Position numbers and translations under genes: made by a program. Below, in pieces: positions 44,572 to 53,366 of a DNA stretch of 64,000 nucleotides. The DNA lies in NCBI GenBank assembly GCA_903231505.1, contig CAFBRK010000283.1, forward strand, positions 1-64,000, in the 5' to 3' direction. How positions within the stretch are numbered: position 1 is the first letter of the stretch; every line of letters starts with the position of its first letter. The DNA comes from Olavius algarvensis associated proteobacterium Delta 3. GTDB taxonomy: Bacteria > Desulfobacterota > Desulfobacteria > Desulfobacterales > CAFBRK01. The notes below the pieces were generated by a model. That model did not search any database. It had not been told where the DNA came from and saw only the letters and a list, made by a program, of their open reading frames with translations.

Positions 44572-45906
44572 TCATGCCATGTTCGGGCGAACTGTTTGGA
44601 GCATCCGGCCCAGCAGTCGATCATCATCCGACAGGGAGATCCCTTTGACATGGACCAATCGGTTCTTAAGCGCATCCGGCCCATCGATCAAGGTGGTGAT
44701 ATAATTCGAAGAGATTCCTTTCAACCATCCGGTTTCCGGATCCCGTTTTTCCTCGATGAGCACCTCTAGGCGTTTTTCTATGGCAGAATGATAAAAATGT
44801 GTCCGTTTGGTTGCCCCGAGCTGCCGAATTCGACGGGCCCTTTCCTTTTGAACATGGGGCGGAACCGGATCCGGCATCTTGGCAGCCGGTGTGCCGGCTC
44901 GGGGAGAGAACGGAAATACATGCAGGTAAGTGATCGGCAGTTTATCCACCAGCTGAAAAGTATTTTCAAAGGCCTCGTCCGTTTCTCCCGGAAATTCGAT
45001 GAGAACATCCGCGCCGATGGCGGCATCCGGATCCCGGTTCCGAATTTTCCGGGTCAGTCCGGCAAAAACTTCTGCCGTGTAGGGGCGCCTCATGCGACGA
45101 AGAATTCCGTTGTCACCACTCTGAAGCGGGATATGAAAATGACTGCAGAACCTGTCGACGCGTGCCACCAGATCGATAATCCTATCCGTCAGTTCCTTTG
45201 GCTCTATGGAACTCAATCTGATGCGGTCAATGTCGGTGGCGTGTTCGATACGTTCCAGAAGATGCTGCAATGTGGTGGAAGGCTCCAAATCCAATCCGTA
45301 ACAACCCAGGTGGATGCCGGAAAGCACGACTTCCCGGTACCCGGCGTCGTCAAACAATCGGATATTTTCGATGACATCGTCCACAGGCATGCTTCGACTT
45401 TGCCCTCGCGCACGGGGAACAATACAGTAGGAGCAAAACGCATTGCACCCGTCCTGAATTTTTAACACCGGGCGGGTGCGACTGCTGCCGGGAATCAGAT
45501 GGGTCGGTGCAAATACGGCAGCAGGAGAAGATGCCCGGTGGTGGGCATACCCCAAAGATCCTCCTTCGGCAGGTTCGGCGATGAGCTCAGGGATACGGAA
45601 TTTGTCATCATGGCCGATAATGTCACGTTCTCCGGTGGCGTTGTGAATCGTCTCCGGTTCAACCTCTGCGTAACAACCGGTTATGATGATGCGGGCATCG
45701 GGGTTGAGCCGGCGCACCTGACGGATTGACTGTCGCGACTGCATGGCCGCCTTTCCGGTAACCGCGCAGGTATTGACAATGACCAGCTCTGCCAGCCCCC
45801 GGGTTTCTTGCTGACGCCACCCGTCCTGCTTCAGGCGGGCGGCAATGCTGTCTGACTCGCATTGATTCACTCTGCACCCCAGGGTGATGATTCGAAACCT
45901 CTTCAT
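44572..45906 (-). CDS. mtaB: tRNA t6A37 methylthiotransferase MtaB
   Basis: Radical-SAM enzyme that thiomethylates t6A37 of tRNA to ms2t6A. The 444-residue product has the N-terminal UPF0004 domain with its three cluster cysteines (LGCRVNQCES, NTCAV, TGCYAEV), the radical-SAM motif CNAFCSYC, and a C-terminal TRAM domain (about 375-440). LGCRVNQ and the family length point to MtaB rather than MiaB or RimO. The start overlaps the mnmA stop by 4 bp, implying co-translation of two tRNA modification genes. Confidence 0.94.
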   Translation of the reverse strand: MKRFRIITLGCRVNQCESDSIAARLKQDGWRQQETRGLAELVIVNTCAVTGKAAMQSRQSIRQVRRLNPDARIIITGCYAEVEPETIHNATGERDIIGHDDKFRIPELIAEPAEGGSLGYAHHRASSPAAVFAPTHLIPGSSRTRPVLKIQDGCNAFCSYCIVPRARGQSRSMPVDDVIENIRLFDDAGYREVVLSGIHLGCYGLDLEPSTTLQHLLERIEHATDIDRIRLSSIEPKELTDRIIDLVARVDRFCSHFHIPLQSGDNGILRRMRRPYTAEVFAGLTRKIRNRDPDAAIGADVLIEFPGETDEAFENTFQLVDKLPITYLHVFPFSPRAGTPAAKMPDPVPPHVQKERARRIRQLGATKRTHFYHSAIEKRLEVLIEEKRDPETGWLKGISSNYITTLIDGPDALKNRLVHVKGISLSDDDRLLGRMLQTVRPNMA

Positions 45907-47030
45907 TTTACTGTATCCACGATGAACCCGCCACCGATGACTTCATCTTTACGGTAAAACACGGCACCCTGACCCGGCGTCACCGCCGACTGGGGGGTCT
46001 CGAACCGAACTTCCGCACCGGTATCTCCGAAAAGACGTACTTCAGAGGCGGCGGCCGTGTGACGGTACCGGACGCGGGTGTGGACGTTGACGGGATTGTC
46101 GTCCGGCGGACGGATCCAGTTGATTTGCTCGACCCGACAGCCGGAAGACAATGTATCTCCTTGAAATCCAACAATCAGGCGGTTTCTCTCACTATCGAGG
46201 CGGATAACATAGTAGGGTTCCGAAGCCGGGCAGTTGATGCCGCGACGTTGCCCCACCGTGAACCCATGCAACCCCGAATGCTCACCGAGAATATTGCCGT
46301 TCAGATCTTCGATCAGTCCCGGAAACGGTTCAAACCCCTCCCGGTTTTGTAGAAATTCCGAGTAACCGCCGCTTTTTATGAAGCACACATCCTGGCTTTC
46401 GGCGCTTAGTATCGGGCGAAGGGCCTCTTCTGCGGCCAGCTCGCGGACCCTGTCCTTGGTCCATTCACCCAGAGGAAAAACAGCCCTGGACAGTTTCTCC
46501 TGTGTCAGGAAGGACAGGAAATAGGACTGATCTTTGCGGCGGTCGATGCCACGATACAGATGAAATTGTCCCCGGCGATCTTCGCGAATTCGGGCGTAAT
46601 GGCCCGTGGCAAGATGCGTTGCACCCAAATCGAGTGCTTTGGAAAGAATCAGGTCGAACTTGATGGAGGGGTTGCAGACCAGACACGGATTCGGGGTTCG
46701 ACCGGTCCGGTAGGTGTCCGTGAAATAACGGACAACGATGCGCTCGAACGCTGCACTGACATCGACGACGGTGATGGGAATGTCCAGCTGTTCCCGGAAA
46801 GGGTGGAGGCGTCTCCTCGCTGCCGCGATCTGGCCGCTGACGCTTGTATCGATGTCTTCGGTGATTGCGCCTGTCTCGTAGCCGGTAAGGAAATGGATCC
46901 CGACAACCGGGTAACCCTGTTCTTTGAGCAAGTGTGCCGTGACCAGCGAATCTATTCCGCCACTGATCGCCACACCGATTGCTTGCCGTCCATGTGCACT
47001 GCTTTGAGAAGCCATTTTCCCAACGTTCAC
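45903..47030 (-). CDS. mnmA: tRNA-specific 2-thiouridylase MnmA
   Basis: Adds sulfur at U34 of Lys, Glu and Gln tRNAs. The 375-residue product has the PP-loop (VAISGGIDSLVTAHLL), the catalytic NPCLVCNPSIKFDLIL and partner cysteine in SQDVCFIKSGGYSEFL, plus ATGHYARI and KDQSYFLSFL. The P-loop reads SGGIDSL rather than the usual SGGVDSS, a variant I believe occurs in this bacterial group. An internal ATG at 47015 is an alternative start. It is followed directly by mtaB. Confidence 0.93.
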   Translation of the reverse strand: MNVGKMASQSSAHGRQAIGVAISGGIDSLVTAHLLKEQGYPVVGIHFLTGYETGAITEDIDTSVSGQIAAARRRLHPFREQLDIPITVVDVSAAFERIVVRYFTDTYRTGRTPNPCLVCNPSIKFDLILSKALDLGATHLATGHYARIREDRRGQFHLYRGIDRRKDQSYFLSFLTQEKLSRAVFPLGEWTKDRVRELAAEEALRPILSAESQDVCFIKSGGYSEFLQNREGFEPFPGLIEDLNGNILGEHSGLHGFTVGQRRGINCPASEPYYVIRLDSERNRLIVGFQGDTLSSGCRVEQINWIRPPDDNPVNVHTRVRYRHTAAASEVRLFGDTGAEVRFETPQSAVTPGQGAVFYRKDEVIGGGFIVDTVK

Positions 47031-47079
47031 CAGGAGAATCCATCTGCATCACCCCCCTTTGGTTCATCACGGAGGGGTT

Positions 47080-47508
47080 CTACTCGAAGAATGATGTGTT
47101 TTTCGGTCGTACCTCCATCGACCGGGTGGGACAGGCGGTAATGCAAAGTTCGCAGACGCTGCAGCGTGTTTGATCGTAATCGACACTCATTTCCGGCCGC
47201 ACGACGTGCAGCGCCCCGGTGGGGCAAACCGCCGTGCAGGCCCCGCAATGGACGCATTTTTCGATCTTGCGCCGGACCTCCTGGTCGGCATCCTGGACCT
47301 GGACGTTGTTCGCCTTCAGATAGTTGATCCCTTGCCTGAAGTTTTTTTGGGTGCCGGACAGCTCCAGGACCATGACGCCTTCCTTGCGCGGCAGTACAGC
47401 GGCGTTCAGGATGTTGAATGTCAGGTCGAAGTCCCTGGCAAGATAGCAGACGATCGGCTTTTCCACTTCGGTACGGGGAAAACGCAGGATGAGTATTTTT
47501 GAGTACAT
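47080..47508 (-). CDS. NIL-domain ferredoxin-like protein (two 4Fe-4S clusters)
   Basis: Small protein of 142 residues: an N-terminal NIL domain (about 1-72; the ACT-like fold also found on methionine ABC transporters) and a two-cluster ferredoxin domain with CVHCGACTAVCPTGAL and CSVCELCITACPTRSM. Such proteins in anaerobes are linked to sulfur handling for methionine or homocysteine synthesis. Being upstream of mnmA and mtaB, it may supply electrons or sulfur for tRNA thiolation; that last point is inference. Confidence 0.9.
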   Translation of the reverse strand: MYSKILILRFPRTEVEKPIVCYLARDFDLTFNILNAAVLPRKEGVMVLELSGTQKNFRQGINYLKANNVQVQDADQEVRRKIEKCVHCGACTAVCPTGALHVVRPEMSVDYDQTRCSVCELCITACPTRSMEVRPKNTSFFE

Positions 47509-47688
47509 GGTGGCGCTTTTACTCCGTTAAGGTTTTCCAAACAAAATCGTGCAATGATGTGATAACCTGCGGTGATATCGCCCATTGGGCGAACATCTCT
47601 GCCCTGCAGCAGGACCCACGAGGTTAGTGACTTCTCGATCCAATGTCAACATCTCATAATAACCTTTTGTAATTGTTCTAATAAAATG

Positions 47689-47708
47689 GTTTCACGATTT
47701 CATGAAAC
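47689..47708. promoter_or_regulatory. Inverted repeat upstream of a sigma-54 site
   Basis: GTTTCA-N8-TGAAAC lies about 55-75 bp upstream of the sigma-54 box at 47763. It could be an activator site, though a REP-like stem (gcgac-gat-gtcgc) begins right after it, so it may instead be part of that repeat. Confidence 0.3.
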
Positions 47709-47762
47709 GCGACGATGTCGCTCATATGGAAAGCGCTTTTCCGCCTCCTGTCCAATCAAACG

Positions 47763-47778
47763 TGGCATAAACTTTGCA
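47763..47778 (+). promoter_or_regulatory. Sigma-54 promoter
   Basis: TGGCATAAACTTTGCA fits the -24/-12 consensus TGGCAYRNNNNTTGCW with no mismatch and exact spacing. The predicted start is near 47789, about 50 bp before the ATG at 47840. It lies in the 331-bp gap 47509-47839, which holds no gene. Confidence 0.7.
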
Positions 47779-47815
47779 TTTTTCGTGATGATGTGTGCAT
47801 AAATAATATTAATTC

Positions 47816-47838
47816 ATAAAATCGTGAAACGATTTTAA
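47816..47838 (+). repeat. Hairpin abutting the start codon (REP-like, copy d second stem)
   Basis: Stem taaaatcg-tgaaa-cgatttta (47817-47837) ends three bases before the ATG at 47840. The partner stem gcgac-gat-gtcgc lies about 105 bp upstream (47709-47721), a split arrangement like that before gspB. Confidence 0.6.
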
Positions 47839-47839
47839 T

Positions 47840-49291
47840 ATGAATCCATACGCCTACCGTACAACCGGGCTGGCCATTAAAACGCTGTCCCGGATTCTCA
47901 AAGCGCGAATCCGGGTCCACGGTCAGGAGCACATCCCCGACGCTCCCCTCATTTTTGTCGTCAATCATTTCACACGACTCGAGACACTTCTGATGCCGTA
48001 TCACATCTATAAAATTATCGGCCGGCCGGTATGGTCTTTGGCGAGCGATCACCTGTTCAAGGGCGCCTTGGGAGGCTTTCTCGACAATGTCGGCGCGGTG
48101 TCCACCAAGAACCCGGACCGCGATCGGCTCATCATCAAGAGTCTGCTTACGGGGGGGGCCGCCTGGATTATTTTCCCGGAAGGGCAGATGGTCAAAAGCC
48201 GGAAAATCATTGAAAAAGGCCGGTTTGTCGTCGCTGCTTCGGAAGGGTTGCGCCGGCCCCGTTCCGGAGCGGCCTCCATGGCTTTGAGAACCGAATTTTA
48301 CCGGCGTCGCCTGAAACATCTGGATGCTGAAATGCCGGATGAGGCCTCACGATTGCTGGAACTGTTTCGGATCGAGTCTGTGGAGCAGGTGACGGATCGC
48401 AACACCTGCATTGTGCCGGTCAACATTACCTACTTCCCCCTGCGTGCCCGGGAAAACATCCTCAGTGACATGGCATCCCGTTTTATCGAGGATCTTCCGG
48501 ATCGGATTCTGGAAGAAATCATGACGGAGGGGACCATGCTCCTGTCGGGGGTGGATATCGACATCCGGTTTGGAGAGCCGATCCATGTGTTCGACTACAT
48601 GGCGGCACCGGCAGAAGTCTACCCGCTGGCAGAGTTCTTAAACAAGCAGGGGTATTGGGTCTACATCCCCCGTCTCCGGGGGCACGGCACTTCGGCAGAC
48701 GACCTTGAAAACCGGACATATACCGACTGGATTCACTCGGTGGATCGCGGATATGCGATTATCAGTAATCTCTGCCGGAACGTCATGGTCGGCGGGTTTT
48801 CCACCGGGGCAGGCCTGGCCCTGGATCTGGCGATTCGGGTGCAGAACATCAAGGCGGTCATCGCCGTGTCCCCGCCGCTGCGGTTTCAGGATTTTGGAGC
48901 CAAGTTCGTGCCGGCCATGGATATCTGGAACCGGCTCATGTCCACGGTGCGATTAAACGGTGCCCGGAAAGTCTTTGTCCTGAACCGTCCTGAAAACCCC
49001 CACATTAACTATCCGCGGAATCCGGTGTCGGGAGTCCGGGAAATCGATCACCTCATGGATTCCGTTGAATCCCGCCTGCCGGAGCTGAACATTCCGGCTC
49101 TGGTTGTCCAGGCCTCGATGGACCCGGTCGTCAGCCCCAAGGGATCCAGACGGATTTTCGACTTGATCGGCACCCAAAACAAACGATACGCATTGTTCAA
49201 TTTTGAACGACACGGCATTCTGCTGGGGGAGGGCGCCACGGAGGTATATCAAACGATCGGGCAGTTTATACGCCATGCGCGGCAAGCATAG
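47840..49291 (+). CDS. Phospholipid acyltransferase fused to an alpha/beta hydrolase
   Basis: A 483-residue fusion. The N-terminal part (about 1-250) is a PlsC-type acyltransferase with VVNHFTRLETLLMP (an NHFTRLE variant of HX4D) and IIFPEGQMVKS. The C-terminal part is a serine hydrolase with nucleophile GGFSTGAG, Asp in QASMDPVV and His in FERHGILLGEG. The hydrolase starts at DYMAAPAEVYPLA, directly after the acyltransferase strand FGEPIHV, and seems to lack the usual first strand with its HG motif. A membrane-lipid role is likely; the exact substrate is unknown. Confidence 0.82.
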   Translation: MNPYAYRTTGLAIKTLSRILKARIRVHGQEHIPDAPLIFVVNHFTRLETLLMPYHIYKIIGRPVWSLASDHLFKGALGGFLDNVGAVSTKNPDRDRLIIKSLLTGGAAWIIFPEGQMVKSRKIIEKGRFVVAASEGLRRPRSGAASMALRTEFYRRRLKHLDAEMPDEASRLLELFRIESVEQVTDRNTCIVPVNITYFPLRARENILSDMASRFIEDLPDRILEEIMTEGTMLLSGVDIDIRFGEPIHVFDYMAAPAEVYPLAEFLNKQGYWVYIPRLRGHGTSADDLENRTYTDWIHSVDRGYAIISNLCRNVMVGGFSTGAGLALDLAIRVQNIKAVIAVSPPLRFQDFGAKFVPAMDIWNRLMSTVRLNGARKVFVLNRPENPHINYPRNPVSGVREIDHLMDSVESRLPELNIPALVVQASMDPVVSPKGSRRIFDLIGTQNKRYALFNFERHGILLGEGATEVYQTIGQFIRHARQA

Positions 49292-49362
49292 CATGGGATT
49301 GTATTCACGGCAGTTTCAGCATTTGCCTTTGGCCTCCTGTCGGCGCAAAAGCGAAATAGCCG

Positions 49363-50262
49363 TTAGACGTGGTCCAATAGCTGTGACAAGTCGGTCAGGA
49401 CCAGGTCCGGTGACGCCGCTTCACACGTTTTCCTGTCTTCTCTCAGACGCAACGAGCGGGCGTCTCCGGCAAATAGCGCCGTTTGAAATCCAGCCTGCTG
49501 GGCGGCATAAATATCGTTGAGCATGTCGTTGCCGATGTAAAGTACTTCCCCCGCACCCACGCCCCGTTCTTCCAGGGCCGCCACAGCTGCTCCAAAAAAG
49601 ACAGGGGAGGGCTTGGCCACCCCGTACTGATAGGAATAGAATAACAGCCCCGGATCGAAGCCGATGGACTCGGGAGCACCGCCCAGGAACCACTGGAACA
49701 ACAGGGGTGTGAAGAACTGGGCATTGGAAATGATGCCCATGGTCAATTTTCGCTTGCGGCATCCGGCCAGAAGCACATCCAGGTTCGGCATGGGATAGAC
49801 TGGATTTACGATAAGTTCGTATGCCACGGCAAATTCGTGGATCGCCTCCGGATCCAGACCCGGCAGCAATGACGCCCAGATCCGGTCGTAGGCAACTTCG
49901 GGGACGTCGACGCCCTGGTTTTTCATTTGCTGATGGAGGATACCGACCATCGCGGAAAAACCGGCCTGCATCTGTTCGGGGGACATGTTCACCCGGTTTC
50001 GGCGAAGGAGCGTTTCCAGCAGATCTCTTCTGCCGCCGTGGTCCCGGGCCATACCGATGTCCCCGGACCCGCTGATGAACAGGGTACCGTACACGTCGAA
50101 CATGACACATCGCACCGGATTCCGGAGTGCTCCGCCCGGTGTTGCCGCAGTTGGAATCGGCGTCAGCGGCGAGATGTATTCAGGATAGGGGGCCGTATGG
50201 GGATAGGTGCGAATGGCTCTGTCTCCTCGAGATGATGTCTTCGTCCGGTTCAAACGTGCCAC
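49363..50262 (-). CDS. HAD-superfamily hydrolase
   Basis: Haloacid-dehalogenase-type phosphatase of 299 residues. Motif I is FDVYGTLFISG (DxYGT with nucleophile Asp about residue 56), motif II is IISNAQ, motif III is KPSPVFF, and motif IV is YIGNDMLNDI. It has an alpha-helical cap of about 100 residues. About 50 residues precede motif I, so the true start may be further downstream. It overlaps the adjacent glycosyltransferase gene by 13 bp, so it may dephosphorylate a phosphorylated glycoside made by that enzyme. Confidence 0.88.
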   Translation of the reverse strand: MARLNRTKTSSRGDRAIRTYPHTAPYPEYISPLTPIPTAATPGGALRNPVRCVMFDVYGTLFISGSGDIGMARDHGGRRDLLETLLRRNRVNMSPEQMQAGFSAMVGILHQQMKNQGVDVPEVAYDRIWASLLPGLDPEAIHEFAVAYELIVNPVYPMPNLDVLLAGCRKRKLTMGIISNAQFFTPLLFQWFLGGAPESIGFDPGLLFYSYQYGVAKPSPVFFGAAVAALEERGVGAGEVLYIGNDMLNDIYAAQQAGFQTALFAGDARSLRLREDRKTCEAASPDLVLTDLSQLLDHV

Positions 50263-51653
50263 TTTAGGAGGCTGAAATTCCCCGGCCTGAGAAACGCACG
50301 TAACAGGGACGGTTTGTCGATGCTATGGGTCACCGGTGCTGTGGATACTTTTTTATAGATGCCGATCAGGTTGGCTCGGTACATCTCCATATTGTAGCGT
50401 CGATGCACCGCCTCGCTGTTTCGGGATATCAGGGTTTGGTCTTCGGGGGTGTGTTCCGGCAGGCGAAGCTGGGGATTCATGTACAGCAGTTTCGCTTTGG
50501 CGGCCTCCTGACCCAGAATCGCCGTTAAGACCTGCCCCTGAAAGGGCTCTGAGAGCAACCCCAGGTCAATACGTCGTTTCCGGGTAATGTGCTCATAGCC
50601 TTTCACGGCGTGACCGTGGTCCGAAACAGCATCGAAATGTTGGCAGACGGTGTTAAAACAGGATTCCCACGCCCTTCGAAATGCGGCCTCGTCCATCCAG
50701 TCCAGGGGAATATCGATCCGGGGGTAGAGGTGATCCAGGCGGATGCCGTTTTTCTCGAAGTCGTCGCATATATCCGGCAGTTTGCGCCCCCAGAGGTATT
50801 TTCCGGCGGTCCACGGCTCCAGAAAGGAGAACCCGAATCCTTCGGTGATGCTGGTGGTGATCATAAAACGGGAATAGCGCACCAGGTCTGCAAAATCTTC
50901 CCGGAGACCGGCGTCAAACGCGACCGCCAGTTTTTTTCTTGCCGTCCACCCTTTCCAGAATTCGTAGCCCGGCAAATCTGCCGGACTGCTGGGCGGCAGT
51001 GTAATACACAGCGGCAGCCTGTCTTCGAACAACTGTGACAGAAGAATGGCTTCTCCGATATTTTTTCTGCGAATCGCCCGGATCGGATACAAGACATGCC
51101 GATGGTCATCCGCCGACAGCTTAGAGTCAACGGGCAGCGGCGGAACCGTGTTGGGCAGAAGGTGGAGCCCCGCCGACTTCAGACCGGCGCCTGTCAGAAT
51201 ACGATAATCCCGGGAGTTTATCACCCCGTAGTGGCAATTCTCAGGATAGGATTCGGGAAAGTAGGCACCCGGACGGCCGTCTTCGGCAAAGTCATGGATC
51301 TGCAAAAAGAGTCGGACGCCTTTCCCCTGGAGCGCCTTCAAAACTTTCAAGAAGTTTTTGTTTTTTGCCAGCGTCGGATTGTGGACATGCAGAACATCGC
51401 AACCGGACGGCCATTTTGAGTGAATCGCATTCCACACGGCGTCGGCGGTCTCCAGGGGATCGGGGCGGATTCCGCTTTCCGGGTCGTAGGCCAGTCCCGG
51501 AATAGAGACCGTGTCGGCCGGAAAGCCGCTTTCAGGGGAGGTGCCGGTGACAGCCAGAAGTTCACAGGCACCCTGAAGCGCCTGTACCTGCTGCCGGATG
51601 ACCGTGGTCACGCCGCCGGTCCTGAGGTGGTAGTGAAGAAATGCGATTTTCAT
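50250..51653 (-). CDS. Glycosyltransferase (GT4-like)
   Basis: A 467-residue GT-B type enzyme beginning KIAFLHYHLRTGGVTTVI (glycine loop) with DVLHVHNPTLAKN, RVLYPIRAIRRKNI-like donor-side start (HVLYPIRAIRRKNIGEAI) and SRFMITTSITEGFGFSFLEP, the donor-binding EGFGxxxLE segment. It pairs with an overlapping HAD phosphatase gene, a layout used for making glycosides such as compatible solutes through a phosphorylated intermediate. The actual sugar is unknown. It is separate from the exopolysaccharide locus. Confidence 0.85.
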   Translation of the reverse strand: MKIAFLHYHLRTGGVTTVIRQQVQALQGACELLAVTGTSPESGFPADTVSIPGLAYDPESGIRPDPLETADAVWNAIHSKWPSGCDVLHVHNPTLAKNKNFLKVLKALQGKGVRLFLQIHDFAEDGRPGAYFPESYPENCHYGVINSRDYRILTGAGLKSAGLHLLPNTVPPLPVDSKLSADDHRHVLYPIRAIRRKNIGEAILLSQLFEDRLPLCITLPPSSPADLPGYEFWKGWTARKKLAVAFDAGLREDFADLVRYSRFMITTSITEGFGFSFLEPWTAGKYLWGRKLPDICDDFEKNGIRLDHLYPRIDIPLDWMDEAAFRRAWESCFNTVCQHFDAVSDHGHAVKGYEHITRKRRIDLGLLSEPFQGQVLTAILGQEAAKAKLLYMNPQLRLPEHTPEDQTLISRNSEAVHRRYNMEMYRANLIGIYKKVSTAPVTHSIDKPSLLRAFLRPGNFSLLKWHV

Positions 51654-51792
51654 GAATGTCAGTTCGCGTGCCCGTCGGCCCGTTTACCTGACAAACGGTT
51701 TTCCGGTTTGCCAGTTTAGCCGGTTGACCGGTGTTTCCGGTGATACGAAACCGCCCCACGCGGTCGTTTCAACCAGTTCCTGGATCCTGGAT

Positions 51793-51887
51793 CCAGTATC
51801 AAGAATCCAGTATCAAAAATCCAGTATCAAGAATCCAGCATCGAGAATCCAGTATCAAGAATCCAGCATCGAGAATCCAGCATCCAG
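51793..51887. repeat. CCAGNAT heptamer array downstream of the LolC/E gene
   Basis: Six near-perfect 14-bp units (ccagtatcaagaat / ccagcatcgagaat) run from 51793 to 51876, plus one partial unit. The array ends three bases before the lolC-type stop codon (51890). It lies in inverted orientation to the array at 53159-53256. Confidence 0.9.
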
Positions 51888-51889
51888 AT

Positions 51890-53137
51890 TTACCCGTATC
51901 GGATGCCGTCCACCGGGCTCATCCGGCTCGCACGCCATGCCGGGTACAATGTCGATATGAAACAGATAAACAGCGCCGCAAAGGCGATAATCCCGACGTC
52001 GAGCCACTCGATTCGGACCGGCAGGGTGGACAGAAAATAGACATCCCCCGGGATCGTGATGAACGGGTAAGTTTCCAGAATCCAGCACAGCAGAAATCCC
52101 AGTGCCAAACCCAAGGAGGTGCCGACAAGTCCGATGGCCATCCCCTTGATGACAAAGACGGCCCGAATATTTTTTCCCCGAGCCCCCATGGCCCGAAGGA
52201 TTGCGATATCTTTAGCTTTTTCGGAGACCGTCATGATCAGTGCGCTGGCAATGTTGAACGCCGCCACCAGGATAATCAGTGTAAGTATGATAAACAGAAC
52301 GGTTTTTTGAAGCATGAGCATCGAAAACAGATTGGCATTCAGCTGTTTCCAATTTCTGATACGATACGGAAACCCAAGTCTGCGGAGAATCTCTTCAGAC
52401 ACCGGGTCCGTGATCTTCACGTCGGTTAATCGAATTTCGATACCGGTCACCCGTCCTTCCATTTCGGTCAGTCGTTGTGCCTCGGCGAGACGGATATACG
52501 CCATGGAAGCGTCAAATTCGTGCATGCCGGTGTCGAATATGCCGACCACCCGAAACCGGTCAATGAACGGCATGATGCCGGCCCGTTTCTTTGGTGCCCG
52601 TGCGATGGTCAGAAAAAGCAGATCCCCCTCGATGACCTTCAACTCTTGGGCAAGCTCTTTGCCGATAACAATCCCGGGAACAACCGTTCCATTTTTATCA
52701 GAAGTCACAGACCCCAGCTGTTCCAACGGCCATTGTTGGAACGGCATCTCAATGTCGGGTTCCCGCTCCGGATCGATGCCACGCAGAACAGCACCGGAAA
52801 TCCCTGATTTCGAGCGGAGCATGGCCTGGCTGAAAATAAACGGTGTCGCACTCTTGACTCCTGGAACCTGACGAAGACGATCCACCACCGTTTGATGGTC
52901 GGCGATGGCACCACCGTACCGGAAGACCAGCACATGGGATTCCACGCCGAGGATTCGGGAAACAAGTGAATGCTCGTATCCGGTCATTACCGCGAGGACG
53001 ACCATCAGCGTCATCACGCCGACGGCGACGCCGATCATGGAAAGGAACGTGATCAGGGAGACAAAGGCGGTTTTTTGGCGCGATCTGAGATAACGGGCCC
53101 CGATGAAGAACTCAAATCGTTGGAAAAACGTCGGCAT
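51890..53137 (-). CDS. lolC: LolC/LolE-type lipoprotein-releasing ABC permease
   Basis: Inner-membrane permease of 415 residues that extracts lipoproteins for transfer to LolA. It starts with the family pattern FEFFIGARYLRSRQKTAFVS, has helix 1, a large periplasmic MacB-like domain (about 50-260), then three FtsX-type helices and ends MSPVDGIRYG. The ATG at 53137 has AGGA upstream; the frame before it is repeat DNA. The partner ATPase gene lolD is not adjacent, and inverted heptamer arrays flank the gene. LolC and LolE cannot be told apart here. Confidence 0.92.
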   Translation of the reverse strand: MPTFFQRFEFFIGARYLRSRQKTAFVSLITFLSMIGVAVGVMTLMVVLAVMTGYEHSLVSRILGVESHVLVFRYGGAIADHQTVVDRLRQVPGVKSATPFIFSQAMLRSKSGISGAVLRGIDPEREPDIEMPFQQWPLEQLGSVTSDKNGTVVPGIVIGKELAQELKVIEGDLLFLTIARAPKKRAGIMPFIDRFRVVGIFDTGMHEFDASMAYIRLAEAQRLTEMEGRVTGIEIRLTDVKITDPVSEEILRRLGFPYRIRNWKQLNANLFSMLMLQKTVLFIILTLIILVAAFNIASALIMTVSEKAKDIAILRAMGARGKNIRAVFVIKGMAIGLVGTSLGLALGFLLCWILETYPFITIPGDVYFLSTLPVRIEWLDVGIIAFAALFICFISTLYPAWRASRMSPVDGIRYG

Positions 53138-53158
53138 GGTCAAGGTCCTGGGTTCTCT

Positions 53159-53256
53159 ATTCTGGATGCTCGATACTGGATCCTGGATTCTCGATGCTGG
53201 ATTCTGGATGCTGGATTCTCGATACTGGATGTTGGATACAAGATACAAGATCCATG
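53159..53256. repeat. ATNCTGG heptamer array upstream of the LolC/E gene
   Basis: Fourteen 7-bp units keep exact register from 53159 (attctgg, atgctcg, atactgg, atcctgg, attctcg ...). They are the complement of the CCAGNAT family at 51793, so the permease gene is bracketed by inverted copies. Confidence 0.9.
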
Positions 53257-53366
53257 ACCTGGTGACAACGACTGGGTGATGCGATTTTGTGCCACCGGTC
53301 AAACCGGCTAACCGGTGAACGGGCATACCGAACGCCGCCCTTTCGGGACTTCCGAAGATATCCGGT

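Noticed and set aside
45903..47030. MnmA with SGGIDSL instead of SGGVDSS, considered as an inactive or novel thiolase
   Set aside because: Both catalytic cysteines and all other motifs are intact, and this P-loop variant appears normal for the group.
51793..53256. Possible CRISPR array, because of regular short repeats
   Set aside because: Units are 7 or 14 bp with no spacers, and no cas genes are near.
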